Source of the DNA: Gammaproteobacteria bacterium
GTDB taxonomy: Bacteria; Pseudomonadota; Gammaproteobacteria; Pseudomonadales; Azotimanducaceae
Length of the DNA: 20,491 nt
Reading direction: 5' to 3'
NCBI GenBank assembly: GCA_027295975.1
Contig: JAPUJX010000338.1
Span: 1 to 20,491 of the forward strand
A program made the position numbers and the translations under genes. The notes under the pieces were generated by a model. The model saw nothing but the letters and a program-made list of their open reading frames with translations, had not been told where the DNA came from and made no database searches. Of the stretch, positions 13,563 through 20,491 are shown piece by piece. The stretch's first letter is position 1; each line of letters starts with the position of its first letter.

Positions 13563-14596
13563 TGCGCGTGTTGTTGATCAAGATGTCTTCGCTCGGGGAC
13601 GTGATCCATGCGTTACCGGCGGTCTCCGATGCTCATGCTCGAGGCATCCGCTTCGATTGGGTAGTCGAAGAGGCGTTTGCGGCTGTGCCGGCTCGGCATC
13701 CGGGAGTCGACAATGTGTTGCCGATCTCCTGGCGTCGGTGGCGCGGAGACCTGTTGGCCCATCGTTTTGAACTGGGCGCTTTCGTCAAAAAGCTGCGCTC
13801 GGAGCGATACGATTTGATTCTCGATGCACAAGGACTTCTGAAAAGCAGTGTGGTTCTTGCGTTGAGCCGGGGTACTCTCAAAGCGGGATTCTCAACCGCC
13901 ACGGCGCGCGAGGGGGCGGCCGCGGCCTTCTACAATCGGAGAATTCCGGTTGCCGTGGGGCAACATGCCATCGATCGGCAGCGCCAGCTGTTTGCCGCGG
14001 CGCTTGGATACGAGTTGGATCACAACGCGGCGGCCGACTATCGAATTGCGATGGATGTATCACCGTCGAACACCTGCGTATTGCTCCACGGTACCACCTG
14101 GTCCAGCAAACGCTGGCCGGAGGATATGTGGGTGGAGCTCGCGCGGCTCGCGGCCGGCGCGGGGTATCGGGTCGCCCTGCCCTGGGGTGATGAGATTGAA
14201 CGGGCAACTGCCGAGCGTATTGCAAATGTTACGGAAGCGGAAGTATGGGATCGAGTCCCCTTGTCTGAACTCGCGCATCGCCTCGAGAAATCAGGATTGG
14301 CCATTGGTGTGGACTCTGGCCTTGCTCATCTCAGTGCCGCGTTGAACGTACCGACACTCGTGATGTACGGTAGTACCGACAGCGCGCTTACCGGGTGCCG
14401 TGGGTCCAACGTCGTCATCGCCCAGGCAGATTTCCCGTGTGCGCCTTGTCTCAAGCGAACTTGCAGGTACCAGGGCATGCCTCAATACTGGCGGGACCAG
14501 GTCATTTCGCCCGCTTGTCACTCCAGGTTGACTCCAGAAGGGATCTGGCAACTGGCTCAGGAAACATTCAATGCAGATCGCGTTCTGCCTGTTTAA
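13562..14596 (+). CDS. waaC: ADP-heptose:LPS heptosyltransferase I
   Basis: WaaC adds the first heptose to Kdo2-lipid A. The 344-residue GT9 product opens with the family signature MRVLLIKMSSLGDVIHALPA and shows DLILDAQGLLKSSVVLAL, the LLHGTTWSSKRWPEDMW segment and the conserved VDSGLAHLSAALNVPTLVMY, followed by YGSTDSALTGCRG. The ATG at 13562 overlaps the waaF stop by one base, so translation is coupled; a frame extended upstream is only an overlap with waaF. It ends 26 bp into the waaG coding region. Together waaF and waaC build the inner heptose region that waaP later phosphorylates. Confidence 0.96.
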   Translation: MRVLLIKMSSLGDVIHALPAVSDAHARGIRFDWVVEEAFAAVPARHPGVDNVLPISWRRWRGDLLAHRFELGAFVKKLRSERYDLILDAQGLLKSSVVLALSRGTLKAGFSTATAREGAAAAFYNRRIPVAVGQHAIDRQRQLFAAALGYELDHNAAADYRIAMDVSPSNTCVLLHGTTWSSKRWPEDMWVELARLAAGAGYRVALPWGDEIERATAERIANVTEAEVWDRVPLSELAHRLEKSGLAIGVDSGLAHLSAALNVPTLVMYGSTDSALTGCRGSNVVIAQADFPCAPCLKRTCRYQGMPQYWRDQVISPACHSRLTPEGIWQLAQETFNADRVLPV

Positions 14597-15740
14597 ATAC
14601 TTTCCTCATGGGGGAATATCGCGCGATTTGATGAAGATGGCCCGGGAATGTCTGCACCGCGGCCACCGGGTGCGGGTATACGTTCTGCACTGGAACGCAC
14701 CCGAACTCGAGGAAGACTGTTTCGAACTGGTCATCGTTCCGGTAACCGCCCTGACCAACCATTCTCGTTACGAACGTTTTGCCGAGTGGGTGCGGGACCA
14801 CCTGGATGAGCGGCCGGTAGATCTGGTCGTGGGACTGAACAAGATGCCCGGCCTCGATGTCTATTATGCGGGGGATTCGTGTTACGAGGAGAAGGCGCGC
14901 ACCCAGCGCAACCTGTTCTACCGTTTTTTACCCCGCTACAGACACTTTGCCAGCGCGGAACGAGCGGTGTTCGATACCGCCAGCCATACGGAGATCTTGA
15001 CCATCTCCAACGTCCAGACACCGATTTTTCGTAAACACTACCGCACCCCGCCCGAACGATTCCATCCGCTCCCGCCAGGTATCGACCGGGACCGTGCTGC
15101 ACCGGCAAACAAAAATGAGATCCGCGCTGAACTGCGCCAGGAATTCGGTATAACCGAAAACGAGTTACTGCTTCTTTTTGTCGGCTCCGGGTTCATCAAA
15201 AAGGGGCTCGACCGGGTCCTGTTCGCGCTGCACGGCCTGCCTGGACCTCTCTATGAGCGCACGAGACTGTTCGTTCTCGGAAACGACAACGCGGAACCGT
15301 TCCGGCGCATGGCCAAGCGACTTGGTGTGGACATGCTGGTACGGTTCCTGGACGGTCGAGACGATGTGCCTCGCTTCCTGTTTTCAGCCGATGGTTTGTT
15401 GTTACCGGCTTATGACGAAAACGCCGGCATGGTGATACTCGAAGCGATGATCGCCCGTTTACCTGCATTGGTGACTCCAAACTGCGGTTATGCCCACTAC
15501 CTCAAAGACGCTGGAGCCGGACTGGTCGCGCCAGATCCGTTTCGTCAGGAAGAGTTCAACCAGTTGGTCGTGGAGCTCTTGACGTCGGAAGAAAGGTCAA
15601 ATTGGAGTACCAATGGCGGCGCCGTGGCCGAGCGCGAAGAAATCTATCTGCTCGCCGAGAAAGCCGTCGACTACCTCGAAATGTTTGCCAGAGGGAAACG
15701 CGAGGTAAATCCTGCAACGTCGAAGGCGGAAATCAAGTGA
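14571..15740 (+). CDS. waaG: LPS core alpha-1,3-glucosyltransferase, GT4 family
   Basis: WaaG moves glucose from UDP-glucose to heptose II, starting the outer core. The 389-residue GT-B product has the N-terminal MQIAFCLFKYFPHGGISRDL, where the GGISRD loop is typical of WaaG, then VDLVVGLNKMPGLDVYYAGD and the TILTISN-type linker region. The C-terminal donor site has FVGSGFIKKGLDR and the EX7E motif at E283/E291 (DENAGMVILEAM). The ATG at 14571 overlaps waaC by 26 bp. It is longer than the usual ~373 residues because of a short charged C-terminal tail. Its stop overlaps the next glycosyltransferase by 4 bp. Confidence 0.92.
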   Translation: MQIAFCLFKYFPHGGISRDLMKMARECLHRGHRVRVYVLHWNAPELEEDCFELVIVPVTALTNHSRYERFAEWVRDHLDERPVDLVVGLNKMPGLDVYYAGDSCYEEKARTQRNLFYRFLPRYRHFASAERAVFDTASHTEILTISNVQTPIFRKHYRTPPERFHPLPPGIDRDRAAPANKNEIRAELRQEFGITENELLLLFVGSGFIKKGLDRVLFALHGLPGPLYERTRLFVLGNDNAEPFRRMAKRLGVDMLVRFLDGRDDVPRFLFSADGLLLPAYDENAGMVILEAMIARLPALVTPNCGYAHYLKDAGAGLVAPDPFRQEEFNQLVVELLTSEERSNWSTNGGAVAEREEIYLLAEKAVDYLEMFARGKREVNPATSKAEIK

Positions 15741-16801
15741 CTTCGAGAATTGTCGTTGATACCGGAAGGGCAAGCACGCTGAACAGCGGTCTTGGGCAGG
15801 TGGTATTTTTCTTTGCTGAAGCATTATCTGAAATTGTTCCGGATGACATGGATTTTACTTTCCTGGTTCACCGAAAAATGCAACCAATCTTCAAGTCGAG
15901 TTTCAGCTTCAGGACGATTGTTTCCGTGCCCGCGAGAAGGCTGGTTCCCGACGCTTTTTCCACGGGAGATATCTGGCATGTGCTGAATCCCGATTCGACT
16001 TCTGTGCCGCTGCGTCATCCCCGTATTGTTCTCACCTTACACGACCTCCGGATTTTAGCGGTAAAACGTGGAATAACTGGTGCGGCTTATAAGAATCGTT
16101 TGCAGAAAATCGTGCACAGTTCTGTTGGACTAACGGCGATTTCGGAATTCACCAGGACAGGTATGCGGGAAAATTTCGACATCCCGCCGATTCCATTCGA
16201 GGTAATTCGAAATGGGATCGCGGCACCCGAAAGAGCCGATGTAAAACCCGTAACTCAGGTTGATGCTCCCTATTTACTTGCGCTTGGGCTGTTCGAAGAG
16301 AAGAAGCGTTTTCATCTGCTTGTCGAGATGATGCAGTACTTGCCTGAATTGAACCTGCTTCTGGTAGGTTTCAATGACAATGCTTATGGCAGACGGGTGA
16401 AACGGCTGGCCTCTGAGATGGGTTTACAGAGGCAAATTCACTTTGTGGGTACGGTAGACGAAGGTCGCAAGTGGCAGCTTTATGCAAACTGCCGCGCGTT
16501 GGTATTCCCAAGCGAGCTGGAGGGTTTTGGACTACCGGTATTGGAAGCGATGGCCATGGGTAAACCCGTGTACATTTCATGTGACGGCGCCTTACCCGAA
16601 ACGGGTGGCGAATTGGCCAATTATTTCTCCGTATTGAAACCACGAGACATGGCCGGTCAAATCAGAGCGTCAATACAGGATGATCTACGGCCGTCGGCGA
16701 GAAAAACATCAGCGAAAAAAAGAGAAGATTACGCCCGCACATTCACCTGGGCTAAAGCAGTGAGACGATACCTGAGCTTCTATCGATCAATTCTCGATTA
16801 G
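15737..16801 (+). CDS. GT4-family glycosyltransferase
   Basis: The product is 354 residues from a GTG at 15737 that overlaps the waaG stop (GTGA). It has a GT-B fold. The N-terminal domain contains VDTGRASTLNSGLGQVV and a VLTLHDLRILAVKRG segment; the C-terminal donor domain has the EX7E motif E262/E270 (ELEGFGLPVLEAMAMGKPV). This is the retaining GT4 pattern seen in mannosyl- and other hexosyltransferases acting on LPS or capsule. Donor and acceptor are unknown. Base composition is visibly more AT-rich than waaF/waaC, fitting later acquisition. It converges on the FkbM gene with 10 bp between stops and no visible terminator hairpin. Probably adds a non-standard sugar to the outer core. Confidence 0.88.
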   Translation: MTSRIVVDTGRASTLNSGLGQVVFFFAEALSEIVPDDMDFTFLVHRKMQPIFKSSFSFRTIVSVPARRLVPDAFSTGDIWHVLNPDSTSVPLRHPRIVLTLHDLRILAVKRGITGAAYKNRLQKIVHSSVGLTAISEFTRTGMRENFDIPPIPFEVIRNGIAAPERADVKPVTQVDAPYLLALGLFEEKKRFHLLVEMMQYLPELNLLLVGFNDNAYGRRVKRLASEMGLQRQIHFVGTVDEGRKWQLYANCRALVFPSELEGFGLPVLEAMAMGKPVYISCDGALPETGGELANYFSVLKPRDMAGQIRASIQDDLRPSARKTSAKKREDYARTFTWAKAVRRYLSFYRSILD

Positions 16802-16811
16802 GGAAAAGCGC

Positions 16812-17846
16812 TCACCGGTTCGTTCTGGGCAGTTTGTCGAGCAGTTCCCGGGGACATGCCACCACATCGGCTCTCTTCTTCCTGGCCGTTTCAGTGACCC
16901 GATGCAGTCGATATCGGCCCGACTTTTTTGTCCCACGGTTCTGATTTCGAAATAGGCGATCATCCTGGTTTTCAAATCTGAATAGATCATAGTCGTCGGG
17001 TAGGAAGGCTTTGATATCTGTCGTGGTATCGATGTTGGCGGATGCGCCATGGGTAACTTCCATGACAATCAGGGGCCTGACCTTGCCCAGGGTAAATTCC
17101 AGCCCTCTCAGTACCGGTATTTCATACCCTTCCACATCGATTTTTATCGCCGAGAAACCGTCAATCTGGTGACTGGCAAAATAGTCGTCGCCCCGCGCGA
17201 CGGGCAGGTCGACAACGGGGCGGTCGCCATGTTTGAGGGCTACGGATTCGAGGAAACTCCCGCCCCCCAGGCTTTCCTCCGGCGGGGCGTAAAACGGAAT
17301 GACACCGACTTCATCACCAAGAGCGACCTCGTGGATCGTAATATTGTCCAATTGATTCAACTCCACCAGGGACCTCATTTTATGCAGCACCGGGGGAAAA
17401 GGTTCAAAGCTGTGCACGTGCTGGGCATGGATAGACATGAATAGCGTGTGATTTCCGACGTTTGCACCCACATCGACAAAAATTCCCGGTGTTGTCGCGA
17501 TGAAGTCTCTCAGGAAAAACAACATTGTCTTTTCGAATCCACCGTAAAAATAGACATCGGCGTCTATCTGGTTCTGCACGTTTCCTTTGTACTGCAATCC
17601 GAAAAAATCGATCTCGAATTCTTCGTTCGGAGTGACACCGCGGCGTCGCAGCTTTCTGTACAAAGAGTGTTTGATCGGCTTCGGTAGGAATTTGTATTGA
17701 TATAACGCACCCAGCAATTCGACGGTCAGGCTGCTGGATTTCTCCCTGGGGAGTTGTTTCACGGGGGGCTGGCCCCGGCGTCGTTTTTTGAAGCAACCAG
17801 CGTAACGGGCGTGACCGAGTGTTTCGAATGCGCCTTCAATTGACAT
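16812..17846 (-). CDS. FkbM-family SAM-dependent methyltransferase
   Basis: The 344-residue product has an FkbM-type Rossmann domain: motif I FVDVGANVGNHTLF (123-136), the acidic strand end VHSFEPFPPVLHKM, and IKIDVEGYEIPVLRG (235-249) that marks the family. FkbM enzymes O-methylate hydroxyls of sugars or polyketides, and many sit in surface-polysaccharide loci. The N-terminal ~70 residues are basic and not part of the domain. It lies on the opposite strand to all LPS genes around it, so it needs its own promoter. It may methylate a sugar on the LPS core or another glycan; this is inferred from context. ATG at 17846; only a weak ribosome site is seen. Confidence 0.88.
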   Translation of the reverse strand: MSIEGAFETLGHARYAGCFKKRRRGQPPVKQLPREKSSSLTVELLGALYQYKFLPKPIKHSLYRKLRRRGVTPNEEFEIDFFGLQYKGNVQNQIDADVYFYGGFEKTMLFFLRDFIATTPGIFVDVGANVGNHTLFMSIHAQHVHSFEPFPPVLHKMRSLVELNQLDNITIHEVALGDEVGVIPFYAPPEESLGGGSFLESVALKHGDRPVVDLPVARGDDYFASHQIDGFSAIKIDVEGYEIPVLRGLEFTLGKVRPLIVMEVTHGASANIDTTTDIKAFLPDDYDLFRFENQDDRLFRNQNRGTKKSGRYRLHRVTETARKKRADVVACPRELLDKLPRTNR

Positions 17847-18022
17847 TCACCGTTGTAATTATGAGGCTGTGAACCTCACCGTATTGGTAGAATGGTTTTG
17901 GAGAAAAATCAACCACAGGAGCTTCAAACCTTGGCCCAAATATTACCCCGTTCTTACAGATTCTCAAGCAGGTGTCGAGTCACTGCACCATGTTTCTGAA
18001 TAACAGAAGGAAGTTGCGGAAC
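17847..18022. promoter_or_regulatory. Divergent intergenic region between the two methyltransferase genes
   Basis: This 176-bp AT-rich gap separates the minus-strand FkbM gene from the plus-strand methyltransferase-like gene, so it should hold both promoters. A small hairpin (TGAGG, 7-nt loop, CCTCA, about 17863-17879) is present. I cannot pick out convincing -35/-10 pairs. The downstream waaP depends on a promoter here unless it has its own. Confidence 0.35.
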
Positions 18023-18847
18023 ATGCAATCCATGCTCAAGTCATTGACGCAGAGCACATTGCGAGAGCAATTCGACAGGTTGCAGAGAGAAGCGTTGAGT
18101 GAGGACGCCAACAGTCTCATTGCCCATGGTTGCAAGGTATTTTCGCAGAGCGACGAAGACGGTATTGTCCAGGAGATTTTTCGTCGCATCGGGGTGACCA
18201 ACAAAACCTTCGTTGAGTTCGGGGTTGGGAATGGGCTCGAAAACAACAGCAATGTGTTGCTCTTCGATGGCTGGAGAGGGCTTTGGATTGAAGCTTCCAA
18301 ACGATCGGTCAGTGTTATTCAGAAAGAATATTCGGCGATTATTCACGCTGGCCAGTTAACGGTGGTCGAAGCGTTCATCACCAGAGACAATATCAACTCG
18401 CTGATCGCTGAAAATTTTGATGCGTCGGAAATCGATATGCTTTCCATTGACATCGATGGCAACGACTATCATGTTCTTGAAGCCATCAGCTGCATTAATC
18501 CGCGTCTCATCGTTTTGGAATACAATGCCAAATTCGTACCGCCCATCGAATATTGCATGGACTACGATGACAGCGGAAGCTGGAGCCATGATGATTGTTT
18601 CGGTGCGTCCATCAAGTTCCTTGAAAACAGACTTCGGATTCGGGGGTATCGTCTGGTCGGATGTGGGTTGACCGGACTGAATTGTTTTTTTGTGCGAAGT
18701 GATCTGGTAGATGGGGCTTTCACTCCGCCATATACATCCGAGCATCTATATCAACCGGCACGTTATTATCTGCGCAGACTCGAAAGCGGTCACGCCTCGG
18801 CATACCGGACATTGATCAAGTCGCGACACGCCAACTCCAGTTCATAA
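18023..18847 (+). CDS. FkbM-like methyltransferase-fold protein of unknown substrate
   Basis: The product is 274 residues from the ATG at 18023 (GGAAG 9 nt upstream); GTG 17972 or ATG 17990 would give longer forms without a better ribosome site. It belongs to an uncharacterised family whose members open with an F-S-Q-x-x-E-D-G-I pattern, here FSQSDEDGIVQEIF (40-53). A Rossmann motif follows, FVEFGVGNGLENNSNVLLFD (63-82), and then SIDIDGNDYHVLEAI (141-155) and LIVLEYNAKFVPP. The order resembles FkbM (D-G-A/V-G ... D-V/I-E/D-G), but SAM binding is an inference. Members occur in polysaccharide loci. Probably works with the neighbouring FkbM gene and glycosyltransferase; no signal peptide, so cytoplasmic. 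Confidence 0.8.
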   Translation: MQSMLKSLTQSTLREQFDRLQREALSEDANSLIAHGCKVFSQSDEDGIVQEIFRRIGVTNKTFVEFGVGNGLENNSNVLLFDGWRGLWIEASKRSVSVIQKEYSAIIHAGQLTVVEAFITRDNINSLIAENFDASEIDMLSIDIDGNDYHVLEAISCINPRLIVLEYNAKFVPPIEYCMDYDDSGSWSHDDCFGASIKFLENRLRIRGYRLVGCGLTGLNCFFVRSDLVDGAFTPPYTSEHLYQPARYYLRRLESGHASAYRTLIKSRHANSSS

Positions 18848-18928
18848 TTCATTGGCTTGTTCTGGCGCGGATACGGGAAGCTGCGATATGCCCGAACGCG
18901 CATGTGGTTTGCTCGAGGAGGTCTTGAG

Positions 18929-19750
18929 ATGGCTGAGCTGTATCTTCGTGAAGACATAGCCAAACTGTGGTCGGATGAAGAAGCCTGTGGGCGCGCGCGC
19001 GCGTTGACCGGAGAGGTTTATCGCGAAGTGGTGGGGCGTCGCACCCTCCGGGTGGTTCTCGGGGAGCGGGTGTATTTCGCCAAGCTGCATTTCGGCGTGG
19101 GTTGGGGCGAGATACTGAAAAATCTCGTTTTGGCGCGGTTGCCCGTCATCGGCGCACGAAACGAATTCAAAACCTGCCGGTTTCTGGAAGCAAATGGCGT
19201 TGCCGCGCCGACGGTCGCCGCTTTTGGTCAGGTGGGAGTGAGTCCGGCGAGCCGCTTTTCGTTTGTGATCTGTGATGCCCTGGATGGTTACGAAAGCCTC
19301 GAGGACATTACCGAACGCTGGGAACAGACCCCACCGTCACCCTTCGAGAAACGCCTGCTGACCGAGGCTGTTGCCGAATTTGCAAAAACGCTGCATCAAG
19401 CGGGGGTTGTTCACCGGGACTTCTATGTTTGTCATCTGTTTGCCGAGATCGAACCTTATGCTCGTGGTGAGGTGCGCCTTGCCGTGATCGATCTCCATCG
19501 AGCTCAGATTCACCGCGAAATTCCACAGCGCTGGCTGCTGAGGGATTTGGCGGCGTTACTCTTCTCCACTCTGGATCTACCTCTGGATTCCCGCGCGTGG
19601 TTTCGGTTCATCCGCGTTTACCGCGGCCGACCATTGCAGGAGGTATTTGCCGAGGAGGGTGATTTCTGGCACAGCGTTTACCAACGTGCGTTGTCGTTGT
19701 ACAAAAAAGGCAAACGCAAGGGTCTGGTGAAAGGGTATTTTCACCCGTGA
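18929..19750 (+). CDS. waaP: LPS core heptose I kinase
   Basis: WaaP phosphorylates heptose I of the inner core, which strengthens the outer membrane through divalent cation bridging. It has a protein-kinase-like fold. The 273-residue product shows the invariant lysine K52 in VYFAKLHFGVGWGEILKNL, the catalytic loop VVHRDFYVCHLF with D164, and the metal-binding VIDLHRAQ with D188. Length fits the Pseudomonas protein. The ATG at 18929 with GGAGG 7 nt upstream is a strong start; the frame extends further back through an 81-bp gap but without better signals. A short GC-dinucleotide run (18991-19003) lies near the 5' end. Stop overlaps the next kinase by 4 bp. Confidence 0.95.
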   Translation: MAELYLREDIAKLWSDEEACGRARALTGEVYREVVGRRTLRVVLGERVYFAKLHFGVGWGEILKNLVLARLPVIGARNEFKTCRFLEANGVAAPTVAAFGQVGVSPASRFSFVICDALDGYESLEDITERWEQTPPSPFEKRLLTEAVAEFAKTLHQAGVVHRDFYVCHLFAEIEPYARGEVRLAVIDLHRAQIHREIPQRWLLRDLAALLFSTLDLPLDSRAWFRFIRVYRGRPLQEVFAEEGDFWHSVYQRALSLYKKGKRKGLVKGYFHP

Positions 19751-20491
19751 CCGAGGATCTAACAACAGCACGGGCGCCGCCAACGTTGAGAGTGGCGGAA
19801 CTCATCACCCTGGGGCGAACATTGCCCGTCCCGTTTCTTCTGCATCTCGTGGACGAAGGCGGAAGCCCCATAGAACTGCGCTGCCGGGAAGTGTTGCGGC
19901 TGTTACCGGGACGCAGGCTTGTGGCTCTGTGTATCCAGGAGGGTGAACCGCGAATTTTGAAGCTGTTCATGGGTTCGAGCGCGACTCGATATCGTAACCG
20001 GGAACGAGCCGGGGTGCTGGCCCTGGCCCGTTGTGGGGTGCCGACGCCGGCGCTCCTCGGTGCGCCCGAAGACCCGGCCGGGGTCGGCGGGGGTTTGCTG
20101 TTTGAATATCTGGACGGCGCTCACCCGGTTGCCGAAGGTGACGGTGAAGCCATAGATCAGATTGCCGCCCTGTTGGGTAAGCTGCATACATCCGGTGTCT
20201 GGCACGGCGACTTACACCTGGACAACTTCGTAAAGGATTCCACGGGAAAGGTGCATGCGATAGATGGCGATGGGATCCGTGGATTGCGCAAACACGGACA
20301 CCGCCCCTTGAGCGAGCGAGCGTCTCTGGAGAACCTGGCGCTCCTGTTGGCACAGCTGCCTCCACTGGCCGACGCACGGTTGCAGGCGCCGCTGGAATCG
20401 TATGACGCCGCCCGAGGCTGTTCGGCTCTTCCCCTGGCGCGGATGGGTGCGATGACGCGGTGGCACAGGCGTCTCCGGGCGCGCCACTACC
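19747..20491 (+). CDS. LPS core kinase (InaA/WaaP-like), 3' end beyond the window
   Basis: An open frame from a GTG at 19747, overlapping the waaP stop as GTGA, runs off the right edge after 248 residues. The kinase-like core is clear: RILKLFMGSSATRYRNRE (about 69-86) with the candidate ATP lysine, the catalytic loop VWHGDLHLDNF (151-161) with D155, and the metal-binding AIDGDGIR (D173). Pseudomonas LPS loci carry similar kinase-like genes right after waaP that modify core sugars. The exact target is unknown. The long N-terminus (about 65 residues before the kinase core) is not recognised. Confidence 0.88.
   Translation, partial: MTEDLTTARAPPTLRVAELITLGRTLPVPFLLHLVDEGGSPIELRCREVLRLLPGRRLVALCIQEGEPRILKLFMGSSATRYRNRERAGVLALARCGVPTPALLGAPEDPAGVGGGLLFEYLDGAHPVAEGDGEAIDQIAALLGKLHTSGVWHGDLHLDNFVKDSTGKVHAIDGDGIRGLRKHGHRPLSERASLENLALLLAQLPPLADARLQAPLESYDAARGCSALPLARMGAMTRWHRRLRARHY

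Noticed and set aside
12306..18022. JUMPstart/ops element (GGCGGTAG) for RfaH control of the LPS genes
   Set aside because: I looked for the motif upstream of waaF and in the methyltransferase gap and did not find it.
18848..18928. Open frame before the waaP ATG, possibly a relic of an older gene or a longer WaaP
   Set aside because: The sequence resembles no family I know, and the ATG at 18929 has a strong ribosome site and fits the known WaaP N-terminus.

Overview
The window looks like chromosomal DNA of a free-living gammaproteobacterium with fairly high GC. The strongest clue is the order ilvE-waaF-waaC-waaG-...-waaP-second LPS kinase, which matches the Pseudomonas-type LPS core locus. 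A Gram-negative envelope is also implied by a lipoprotein, a twin-arginine SOD-like protein, an SMR transporter and LPS-core genes. No rRNA, tRNA, CRISPR array, prophage or complete insertion sequence was found.

Left half (1-9121), almost all on the minus strand. Reading in the direction of transcription: argA (broken by a frameshift), ilvD, a small cupin, a DUF1330 protein, a membrane protein, an SMR transporter overlapping a membrane-anchored conserved protein, an ASCH-domain protein overlapping a small lipoprotein, a RimJ/L-type acetyltransferase overlapping an unknown protein, a Tat-exported SOD-like protein, a DUF3012 lipoprotein, a GNAT-like protein closed by a clear terminator, then two small membrane proteins, the last cut by the window edge. 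Many joins are 4-25 bp overlaps, so there are several short operons.

Centre (9122-12542). A divergent promoter region separates argA from a plus-strand GspE/PilB-family ATPase that has no other secretion or pilus genes beside it. Next comes ilvE, then a 161-bp inverted-repeat element (MITE-like) in the ilvE-waaF gap.

Right half (12543-20491). LPS inner-core genes: waaF and waaC (heptosyltransferases), waaG (core glucosyltransferase), then a three-gene block (GT4 glycosyltransferase, FkbM methyltransferase on the opposite strand, and a second SAM-methyltransferase-like gene). After the block come waaP (heptose kinase) and a second LPS-kinase-like gene that runs off the end. The block lies where waaG and waaP are adjacent in Pseudomonas and is probably a strain-specific insertion that modifies the core or a surface glycan.

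Most notable points: an exact 8-bp tandem duplication that frameshifts argA; a 12-bp repeat array at the argA 5' end in which the units carry a Shine-Dalgarno-like GGAAG in front of a GTG; the MITE-like element and two short matches to its end elsewhere; an SOD-like protein with His at the position that holds the water-coordinating Gln in MnSOD; and the methyltransferase block inside the LPS operon. I see no convincing wholly new multi-gene system. All functional calls are from reading the sequence; no database search was run.
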